Positions 26,372 through 33,245 of a stretch of 47,220 nt of DNA are shown in pieces; the first letter of the stretch is position 1; each line of letters starts with the position of its first letter. Location: contig NZ_JAUSWH010000023.1 in NCBI RefSeq assembly GCF_030815125.1, forward strand, positions 1 to 47,220, given 5' to 3'. Source of the stretch: Allorhizobium paknamense. Its GTDB lineage: Bacteria > Pseudomonadota > Alphaproteobacteria > Rhizobiales > Rhizobiaceae. The position numbers and the translations under genes were made by a program. The notes below the pieces were generated by a model. That model searched no databases and was not told where the DNA came from. It was given only the letters and a program-made list of their open reading frames with translations.

Positions 26372-27523
26372 CTATCGCGTCAAAAGCAGGCCGGCCTCTG
26401 CCGGCCAACTCAACCAGACCTGATCGCCATAGGTGATGGGGCGATCGACCAGCCGTGAAATATTGGCCTGCGCCGCCCGGAAGCTGCGTCCATCGGCAAG
26501 GCCGACGATGAAGATGGAGAAATCGCCGAGATAGCCGATATCCAGCACTTCGCCATGCAGCACATTGCTGGAGGTATCAGCAGGCGGGTCCTGCGAAATG
26601 CGGATCTTTTCCGGGCGGATGGCAAAGGCCACCGCTGTGCCGGGCGCTTGCCCGCACGGATACGCCACCACGGCCTCCAGCCCGCCATCACAGGCAATGC
26701 GCGACAGAAGCGGTGTTGCCCCCTCGCCCTGAAACCTGCCCTCAACGATGTTGATGTCACCGATGAAATCCGCCACATAGCGGCTGTTGGGCGCCTCGTA
26801 GATTTCCGCAGGCGTTGCCACCTGCATCAGTTCGCCCTTGTCCATCACCGCGATCCGGTCGGAGACAGTCATGGCCTCTTCCTGATCATGGGTGACGATC
26901 AGGAAGGTCAGCCCCAGCGTGTGCTGAATATCCATGAGCTCGAATTGCGTTTCCTCCCTGAGCTTGCGGTCCAGCGCGCCCAGCGGCTCGTCGAGCAGCA
27001 GCACCTTGGGCCGCTTGGCAAGCGAGCGCGCCAGCGCCACGCGCTGCCGCTGGCCGCCGGAAAGCTGGTTGGGTTTGCGGCGGGCAAATTCCTCAAGCTT
27101 GACCAGCTTGAGCATTTCCGCCACCCGCGCCTCGATCTCGCCCTTGGGCAGATTGTCCTGCTCAAGACCGAAGGCAATGTTCTTCGCCACCGTCATGTGC
27201 GGGAAGAGCGCATAAGACTGGAACATCATATTGGTGGGGCGACGGTAGGGCGGCACGCCGGAGAGATCCTTGCCCTGAAGCAGGATACGTCCCTCGGTCG
27301 GCTCCTCGAAGCCCGCCAGCATGCGCATCAGCGTGGTCTTGCCGCAACCGGAGGGACCAAGCAGCGAGAAGAATTCCTTCTCGTAAATGTCGAGCGTCAG
27401 GTTCTTCACCGCCGTGAACGGACCGAAGCGCTTGGTGACATTTTCAAACCGGATGAACGGCTTTTCAGCCGGATCGGTCCAGGGTGCGAAGCTGCGTTTG
27501 ACCGGCCCCAAGGATTTCGCCAT
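26372..27523 (-). CDS. potG: Putrescine ABC transporter ATP-binding protein PotG
   Basis: A 383-residue ATPase of the PotA/PotG class. It has Walker A GPSGCGKTTLMRMLAG, Q-loop MMFQSYALFPHMTV, signature LSGGQRQRVALARSL, Walker B KVLLLDEPLGALD and switch histidine IVTHDQEEAM. A C-terminal TOBE-type beta domain (about 290-383) is usual for polyamine and sugar importers. The frame opens six codons earlier at a TTG, but the ATG at 27523 has a GGGG ribosome site eight bases upstream. It follows potF after a 54-base gap holding a perfect hairpin. Confidence 0.92.
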   Translation of the reverse strand: MAKSLGPVKRSFAPWTDPAEKPFIRFENVTKRFGPFTAVKNLTLDIYEKEFFSLLGPSGCGKTTLMRMLAGFEEPTEGRILLQGKDLSGVPPYRRPTNMMFQSYALFPHMTVAKNIAFGLEQDNLPKGEIEARVAEMLKLVKLEEFARRKPNQLSGGQRQRVALARSLAKRPKVLLLDEPLGALDRKLREETQFELMDIQHTLGLTFLIVTHDQEEAMTVSDRIAVMDKGELMQVATPAEIYEAPNSRYVADFIGDINIVEGRFQGEGATPLLSRIACDGGLEAVVAYPCGQAPGTAVAFAIRPEKIRISQDPPADTSSNVLHGEVLDIGYLGDFSIFIVGLADGRSFRAAQANISRLVDRPITYGDQVWLSWPAEAGLLLTR

Positions 27524-27546
27524 CTGTCTACCCCTTGTCAAAGAAG

Positions 27547-27572
27547 AACGGGGCTTTCTCAGCCCCGTTCTA
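27547..27572 (-). terminator. Perfect hairpin between potF and potG
   Basis: GAACGGGGCT pairs with AGCCCCGTTC around a five-base loop, with no long T-run after it on the minus strand. Such a structure between a binding-protein gene and its transporter genes usually keeps the binding-protein message more abundant, by partial termination or by blocking 3' decay. Confidence 0.7.
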
Positions 27573-27577
27573 TATCG

Positions 27578-28678
27578 TTACTTGCCGGTCTTGATCTGCG
27601 TCCAGAGCCGGTTCAGCACACGCTGGGATTTCGGATCGTAGGGCGAGATGGTGAAAAGCCGCTTCAGCGTCGCCTCATCCGGATAGACGGACGGGTTATT
27701 GAAGACATCCGGGCTGATCAGCTTCTGCGAGGCCAGATTGCCATTGGCATAGGCCACGAAATCGGAAGCCTTGGCGATAACCTCCGGCTTCATGAGGTAA
27801 TTGATGAAGGCATGGGCTTCCTCGACATTCTTGGCGTCAGCCGGAATGGCGAAGTTGTCGAACCACATATAGGTGCCTTCCTTGGGGATCACATAGGCGA
27901 TCTCCACACCGTTCTTGGCCTCCTCGGCCCGGTGCTTGGCCTGGACGATATCTCCCGACCAGCCGATGGTGGCGCAGATGTCGCCATTGGCGAGATCATT
28001 GATATAGGCGGCGGAATTGAAGGTCTTGGCGTAGGGCCGGATGGCGGAATAGACCTTGGCGCCCGCTTCCAGATCCGCCGTCTTCTTGCTGTCGGGATCC
28101 TTGCCGACATAGTTCATGGCAATGGCGAAGGTTTCATCCGAAGCATCGAGGATGTTGAGCCCGCACTGCTTCAGCTTCTTGGCGTTTTCCGGCTTGAAGA
28201 TGAAATCCCAGCTATCGACCTTCACATCATCGCCGAAGATCTGCTTGATCTTCTTGACATTGTAGCCGATGCCGGTGGTGCCCCACATGTAGTTCACGGC
28301 ATACTGGTTGCCGGGGTCGTATTTGGCCAGACGGTCCATGACCTGCGGCCACATGTTGGAAAGGTTCGGCAGCTTCGACTTGTCGAGCTTCTGGAACACG
28401 CCCGCCTGGATCTGCCGGGCCAGGAACGGGCCGGTCGGCACCACCACGTCATAGCCGGACCCGCCGGCGAGCAGCTTGGTTTCCAGCAGGTCGTTGTTGT
28501 CGAACACGTCATAGACGACCTTGATGCCGGTTTCCTTGGTGAAGTCCTCCAGAATCTGCGGATCGATATAATCCGACCAGTTGTAGACATGGACCTCCCG
28601 GTCGGCGGCCTTGGCGGACACACCGGCAAAAAGGGCCGTCAAGGCGACGGCGGTGATGCGGAGCACAGCGGATGTCAT
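27578..28678 (-). CDS. potF: Periplasmic putrescine-binding protein PotF
   Basis: A 366-residue periplasmic solute-binding protein. A signal peptide (about 1-24, ending AKA) is followed by the family start REVHVYNWSDYIDPQ. NYMWGTTGIGYN and TIGWSGDIVQA are further PotD/PotF landmarks. It delivers putrescine or a related polyamine to the PotGHI transporter. The frame is open 61 codons further upstream, but the ATG at 28678 has AGGAG six bases before it and gives a proper signal peptide. It is the first gene of the operon and is divergent from the unknown gene at 28930. Confidence 0.93.
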   Translation of the reverse strand: MTSAVLRITAVALTALFAGVSAKAADREVHVYNWSDYIDPQILEDFTKETGIKVVYDVFDNNDLLETKLLAGGSGYDVVVPTGPFLARQIQAGVFQKLDKSKLPNLSNMWPQVMDRLAKYDPGNQYAVNYMWGTTGIGYNVKKIKQIFGDDVKVDSWDFIFKPENAKKLKQCGLNILDASDETFAIAMNYVGKDPDSKKTADLEAGAKVYSAIRPYAKTFNSAAYINDLANGDICATIGWSGDIVQAKHRAEEAKNGVEIAYVIPKEGTYMWFDNFAIPADAKNVEEAHAFINYLMKPEVIAKASDFVAYANGNLASQKLISPDVFNNPSVYPDEATLKRLFTISPYDPKSQRVLNRLWTQIKTGK

Positions 28679-28929
28679 GATTTCTCCTGTCTTCGGGGCC
28701 TGCGAAGCAAGACCTGCGTTCCCTTTGTTTTTCTTCAGACTAAAAAGGAAAATCGCCGCCGACAAGCGCAAAATACCGTGGCGCAGCATGCAGGGATCAT
28801 CTTGACCATCCCGTGGCGACACCGGTGCAAAGAGGTAGACGTCAAAAACGGAGCTGCGCAAGGCAGCATCAACCCTTCATAAACAACCTATGGTTTAGAT
28901 AGAGCCACAACTCACAAAAAGGTGTATTC

Positions 28930-29913
28930 ATGAGCGATACCAATGTGAATTACGGCACCATTCTCGCCGCAGGCGATTTTGTCACCGGTGTGCGCCAGGA
29001 TGGCGGTGACGGCCATCCGGTCGTCCTGACCGGCAACCAGCCGGTCGAAGGCGGACAGCCGCAGGCACTTCTCTACCGCGGCCCTCTCTTCCCCACGGCC
29101 AGTTCCGGCTATGCGCCCCTTACGCCGAAATTCACGGGTGAAACCGTGACCACCTCCACCTTTTACGGGCCGAACACGCCCCTCTTCAATCCCGGGATCG
29201 GCCAGGGCAATGTCCGCGCCGTCGGCAGTTATAAATATGCCGAGGCCCCGGAGCCCAAGGCCGATCATGGCATGATGTATGAAGGCCCCTTCGACGGCAC
29301 GGGGACCTGGACCAATCTCGACGTTCCGGAAGAGATTGCCGGCGGCGCGGTCTCTTCGACCATTCCCCACAGCACCATGGGCGATCTGGTGGTGGGCAAT
29401 TTCGACCTTGCCGACAAGCCGGGCTCGGCCAGCGCCTTCATCTACGATATGCGCAGCAGAAACTTCATCAAACTGAGCCTCGGGCCGCTCACCACGGCCT
29501 ATGGCATCTGGCAGAACGGCGGCGATGGCAGCCATGCCTATACGATTGTCGGCGGCTACAAGGGTGAGGAAGGCCTCAATCTCGGTTTCGTGCTGGATTA
29601 CGATTGCGCATCGCAGGCCATCAGCCATGTCACCACCTATAGCTATGACGGCAAGCCGGGCATCGTCACCCATTTCGAAGGCATCAGCGGCATTGCCGAT
29701 GGCTACAGCCTGGCCGCCACCACCGACGCCGGCGCGGCCTATGTGATCATCAAGCGCAGTGAAACCGGCGGCTTCGGCAAGGCGCACTGGGTTCCCGTCG
29801 CCTATCCCGGCAGCACCGGCGTCTCCACCGGCAATACGGTGATCGACAACAAGCTGATGGGCATCATGACCACATCCGCTGGCGTCCAGGCCTATCTCGC
29901 CACCATCGGCTGA
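28930..29913 (+). CDS. Unrecognised 327-residue beta-rich protein
   Basis: I do not recognise a firm family. The protein is rich in Gly, Thr, Ser and Tyr, has no cysteine-rich region and only one Cys (in YDCASQAI), and lacks a signal peptide and membrane helix. It shows irregular repeats of the form beta strand, AYGIW..GGDGSHAYTIVGGY, and GNTVIDNKLMGI. These are reminiscent of HAF-type or other beta-propeller repeats with (I/V)xGxY turns. Codon use matches its neighbours. AAGGTG precedes the ATG. It is divergent from potF and ends six bases before the convergent regulator gene. A structural or surface role is possible, but no function is claimed. Confidence 0.7.
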   Translation: MSDTNVNYGTILAAGDFVTGVRQDGGDGHPVVLTGNQPVEGGQPQALLYRGPLFPTASSGYAPLTPKFTGETVTTSTFYGPNTPLFNPGIGQGNVRAVGSYKYAEAPEPKADHGMMYEGPFDGTGTWTNLDVPEEIAGGAVSSTIPHSTMGDLVVGNFDLADKPGSASAFIYDMRSRNFIKLSLGPLTTAYGIWQNGGDGSHAYTIVGGYKGEEGLNLGFVLDYDCASQAISHVTTYSYDGKPGIVTHFEGISGIADGYSLAATTDAGAAYVIIKRSETGGFGKAHWVPVAYPGSTGVSTGNTVIDNKLMGIMTTSAGVQAYLATIG

Positions 29914-29918
29914 TATCG

Positions 29919-31337
29919 TCACTGGAAGTCGAACACACTCAGCCCTGCCGCCATCTCATCGAGACCGAGCGGCCTTGTCATCGGCGGCTCGGCCCGGGAG
30001 AGACAGCCTTGCCGCTCGCACAGACGGCAGGCGGGGCCGATCTCCAGGGATCGTGACAGGGCCTCGCCATAGACGGTGGCGGCGGCCTCGGTCAGGGGAC
30101 AGCCAAGCATCAGCGCCGTGCGCCGTGGCCGCTCGTGAAAAGCAGCCTGCGGCCCTTCCAGCGTCCGGGATACGGTGAGAAACGTCGCGCCATCCGGCAA
30201 GGTCACGGCCTCCGCCAGCACCTGCCCCGGCTGGGAAAAGGCCGCATGCAGGTTGAGCTTCGGGCACTGCCCGCCAAAGGCCGCGCGCGGAAAGCCCTGT
30301 GCGCCTGCCCGGCGCAGAACATTGCCGGCGCTGTCGATTTCCATCAGAAAAAACTGCGGCCCCGCCCCACCCGGAGATGAGGCGGGTCTTTGCAGGCTGA
30401 CCAGACGGGTGGCCGCCTGCTCATAGGAAACGCGAAAGCGGGCGCGCAGCACATCGATGTCATAGCGCGCCCGCTCGGCGGCGGGCTGGAAGGTCGAGAG
30501 CGGCATGATCAGCGCATGCGCCGCATAGCGCGCCAGTTCGAAGCGGGCGAGCCGCCGCGCCTCGCCGGAGGTCAGCGGCAAGCCCGCCAGCACGGCATCG
30601 ATTGCTTCGGGAAAGGCCATGAGCGCCGTTTCCATCGCCACTTCCCGCAGCTGATCGAAGGGGGAGAGCCGGTCCGACAGGAAAAGCCGCAGGGAATGCC
30701 GGTCATAGCGGCGGCGCAGCGTCGGCATGACATGCACCGGCAGCGACCGCACCACGATGCCATGTGTCTTGCGCAGCCATTCCTTCAGCCGGGTTTCCAG
30801 CTCCTCCCCCGGGGCAAGAGCGGCGTAGAACGCCTCCACCGCCGCCTCGATGCCCGGGAAATGAAAAGGCCGCGCCTCCAGCACATCCCGCACCTCGTCC
30901 ATCGGCAGGCGGGCGGAAGACAGCGCCGTTTCATGCCCTTCCCTCGCCAGAAGCTCGGCCAGATCCGAAAGCCGCTTGGCCTGTTCGCGATAGGCGCGGT
31001 AGAGCTTCACCACACCGGCAGCGGCATTGGGGGCGGCTTCCGCCAGCTCCGACAATTCCTGTTCGCCGGGAATTTCACCCGCCAGCAGCGGATCGGAAAA
31101 CACCTCGCGGAGCGGCCCCACCCCGCCCGCATCGCCTTGCAGCGCATCGGGCTCCACCTTGTAGACGGCGGCCAGCTTGACCAGCAACTGCACCGTCAGC
31201 GGCCTTTGATTGCGCTCGATGAGATTGAGATAGGAGGGCGAGATGCCAAGCCCCTCCGCCATGGCCGTCTGGGTCAGATCCAGTTCCCGGCGAATGCGCC
31301 GCAATCGCGGACCGGCAAAAATCTTGCGCTCTGCCAT
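29919..31337 (-). CDS. ScfR/RamB-type XRE regulator (short-chain acyl-CoA responsive family)
   Basis: A 472-residue regulator with an N-terminal XRE helix-turn-helix (about 8-63: LRRIRRELDLTQTAMAEGLGISPSYLNLIERNQ, given here as one short run of two motifs), a central IrrE/ImmA-like region (about 150-290) and a C-terminal DUF2083 domain. That domain ends in the family's cysteine cluster CRLCERQGCLSRAEPP. Relatives include Corynebacterium RamB, which controls acetate and glyoxylate genes, and the alphaproteobacterial ScfR group that senses short-chain acyl-CoA. Divergence from aceA strongly suggests it controls isocitrate lyase. The cysteines could bind a metal or sense redox, which is inferred. 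Confidence 0.85.
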   Translation of the reverse strand: MAERKIFAGPRLRRIRRELDLTQTAMAEGLGISPSYLNLIERNQRPLTVQLLVKLAAVYKVEPDALQGDAGGVGPLREVFSDPLLAGEIPGEQELSELAEAAPNAAAGVVKLYRAYREQAKRLSDLAELLAREGHETALSSARLPMDEVRDVLEARPFHFPGIEAAVEAFYAALAPGEELETRLKEWLRKTHGIVVRSLPVHVMPTLRRRYDRHSLRLFLSDRLSPFDQLREVAMETALMAFPEAIDAVLAGLPLTSGEARRLARFELARYAAHALIMPLSTFQPAAERARYDIDVLRARFRVSYEQAATRLVSLQRPASSPGGAGPQFFLMEIDSAGNVLRRAGAQGFPRAAFGGQCPKLNLHAAFSQPGQVLAEAVTLPDGATFLTVSRTLEGPQAAFHERPRRTALMLGCPLTEAAATVYGEALSRSLEIGPACRLCERQGCLSRAEPPMTRPLGLDEMAAGLSVFDFQ

Positions 31338-31389
31338 GCAGGCCTCTTTGACAGGATTTCACAAACTTCGGACTTTTACATTTTTTACA

Positions 31390-31489
31390 AATTTACAATG
31401 GCAGCTTGTGAAAGACAAGACAACCTAACCCCTTTCAAAGCCTCATTTATACGTTTCTTCTTGGGATATTTTGCAGCGCATTGTAAATT
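31390..31489. promoter_or_regulatory. Inverted AATTTACAATG repeats between the regulator and aceA
   Basis: AATTTACAATG at 31390-31400 recurs inverted as CATTGTAAATT at 31479-31489. The 219-base gap also holds CACAAA and TTGTGAAA half-sites near 31361-31413. Paired AT-rich sites flanking the promoter region are good candidates for the divergent regulator's binding sites. Confidence 0.5.
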
Positions 31490-31556
31490 CCAAGACATCA
31501 GAACGCGGCCAGAAAGATGAAGGAATGGCCGCCTGGAGAGTGAGAGGGAGCCAGTC

Positions 31557-32846
31557 ATGACTGATTTTTACACACTTGTCCCCACCGCGCCCAAGGGCCG
31601 CTTCGAGGGCATTGAGCGCAGCTATACCGCAGAAGATGTCAAGCGCCTGCGCGGCTCGGTCGAGATCCGCCATACCCTGGCGGAAATGGGGGCGAACCGC
31701 CTGTGGCAGCTCATCCATGAAGACGATTTCGTCAACGCGCTGGGCGCCCTCTCGGGTAATCAGGCCATGCAGATGGTCCGGGCCGGGCTGAAGGCGATCT
31801 ATCTCTCCGGCTGGCAGGTGGCTGCCGATGCCAATACGGCCTCCGCCATGTATCCCGACCAGTCGCTCTATCCGGCCAATGCCGCCCCCGAGCTTGCACG
31901 GCGCATCAACCGCACCCTGCAACGGGCCGACCAGATCGAGACGCAGGAAGGCAAGGGGCTTTCGGTCGACACCTGGTTCGCGCCGATCGTCGCGGATGCC
32001 GAAGCCGGCTTTGGTGGACCCTTGAACGCCTTCGAGATCATGAAGGCCTTCATTGAGGCCGGTGCGGCGGGCGTTCACTATGAGGACCAACTGGCCTCGG
32101 AGAAGAAATGCGGCCATCTGGGCGGCAAGGTTCTGATCCCGACCGCGGCGCATATTCGCAACCTCACCGCGGCACGGCTTGCCGCCGACGTCATGGGCAC
32201 GCCAACGCTGATCATTGCCCGCACGGATGCGGAGGCCGCCAAGCTTCTGACCTCGGATATCGACGAGCGCGACCAGCCCTTCGTCGATTACGATGCCGGA
32301 CGCACCCCGGAAGGCTTCTATCAGGTGAAAAACGGCATCGAGCCCTGCATTTCCCGCGCCATTGCCTATGCGCCCTATTGTGACCTGATCTGGATGGAAA
32401 CCTCCAAGCCGGATCTTGCCCAGGCCCGCCGCTTTGCGGAAGCCGTGCACAAGGTGCATCCCGGCAAGAAGCTCGCCTATAACTGCTCGCCTTCCTTCAA
32501 CTGGAAGAAAAACCTGGATGACGCCACCATTGCCATGTTCCAGCGGGAACTGGGCGCCATGGGCTACAAATTCCAGTTCATCACGCTCGCCGGTTTCCAT
32601 CAGTTGAACTACGGCATGTTCGAACTGGCACGCGGCTACAAGGACCGGCAGATGGCCGCCTATTCCGAATTGCAGGAGGCGGAATTCGCCGCCGAGATCA
32701 ACGGCTACACTGCCACCAAGCACCAGCGCGAAGTGGGCACCGGCTATTTCGATGCGGTCTCGCTGGCAATTTCCGGCGGCAAGTCTTCCACCACCGCCAT
32801 GAAGGAATCCACCGAGCACGACCAGTTCCGCCCGGCGGCTGAATAA
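31557..32846 (+). CDS. aceA: Isocitrate lyase
   Basis: A 429-residue enzyme that splits isocitrate into glyoxylate and succinate, the first step of the glyoxylate bypass needed for growth on acetate, fatty acids or hydroxybutyrate. The catalytic signature EKKCGHLGGKVLIPT has its Cys near residue 185. LSGWQVAADAN, a metal-binding DAEAGFGGP, and YNCSPSFNWKKNLDD are further isocitrate-lyase landmarks. GAGAGGGAG precedes the ATG at 31557. Malate synthase is not in the window. A small gene follows 44 bases downstream and is probably cotranscribed. Confidence 0.97.
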   Translation: MTDFYTLVPTAPKGRFEGIERSYTAEDVKRLRGSVEIRHTLAEMGANRLWQLIHEDDFVNALGALSGNQAMQMVRAGLKAIYLSGWQVAADANTASAMYPDQSLYPANAAPELARRINRTLQRADQIETQEGKGLSVDTWFAPIVADAEAGFGGPLNAFEIMKAFIEAGAAGVHYEDQLASEKKCGHLGGKVLIPTAAHIRNLTAARLAADVMGTPTLIIARTDAEAAKLLTSDIDERDQPFVDYDAGRTPEGFYQVKNGIEPCISRAIAYAPYCDLIWMETSKPDLAQARRFAEAVHKVHPGKKLAYNCSPSFNWKKNLDDATIAMFQRELGAMGYKFQFITLAGFHQLNYGMFELARGYKDRQMAAYSELQEAEFAAEINGYTATKHQREVGTGYFDAVSLAISGGKSSTTAMKESTEHDQFRPAAE

Positions 32847-32890
32847 ATAAACCCGTTCAAGAACCCCGCGACAACGAGAGGAGAAATGCC

Positions 32891-33151
32891 ATGACCCCAC
32901 AGACCCGCGTCAAGGAGCGCGCCGAGGAGCAGTCCTGCGCCATGAACAATGACCAGCAGGCGCTGATCCGCATGCTCGCCAACGATTTGCACCGCCTGAA
33001 CCATTCAGTGATGAAGGCGGTCGAGGCCGGGGTTTCGGTCGAGCTGGTGCGCTCGGCCCGCCATCACGGGGGTGATGGCAATTGGGGTGACTTGTTGATC
33101 CCCATCGTCGTGACGCGGCAAGAGGCCGGCAAGGCAAGCCACGCGGCCTGA
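32891..33151 (+). CDS. Small protein of the aceA operon, unknown function
   Basis: An 86-residue soluble protein with a strong ribosome site (GAGAGGAG) and an ATG 44 bases after aceA. A helical middle section (NNDQQALIRMLANDLHRLNH) is followed by a His/Gly-rich turn SARHHGGDGNWGDLL. I do not recognise the family. Its position, ribosome site and codon use support a real gene, and a hairpin terminator follows it. A link to glyoxylate-cycle control is possible only by position. Confidence 0.7.
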   Translation: MTPQTRVKERAEEQSCAMNNDQQALIRMLANDLHRLNHSVMKAVEAGVSVELVRSARHHGGDGNWGDLLIPIVVTRQEAGKASHAA

Positions 33152-33195
33152 CAGTCCGTCCAATAATCGCCCCTGGCCGTCTGCAAATGGCAAAA

Positions 33196-33228
33196 GAAGA
33201 CCGCGCGAGTGTCCCGGCGCGGTCTTCT
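33196..33228. terminator. Bidirectional terminator between the aceA operon and a chemoreceptor gene
   Basis: GAAGACCGCGC pairs with GCGCGGTCTTC around a ten-base loop. It is followed by a T-rich stretch on the plus strand (TGTTCTT) and TTTTG on the minus strand, so it can end both converging transcripts. Confidence 0.8.
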
Positions 33229-33245
33229 GTTCTTCCGCAGGTCAA

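Noticed and set aside
26555..28882. 775-codon plus-strand open frame
   Set aside because: It lies antisense to potG and potF, which have complete family motifs. It is a typical GC-rich shadow frame.
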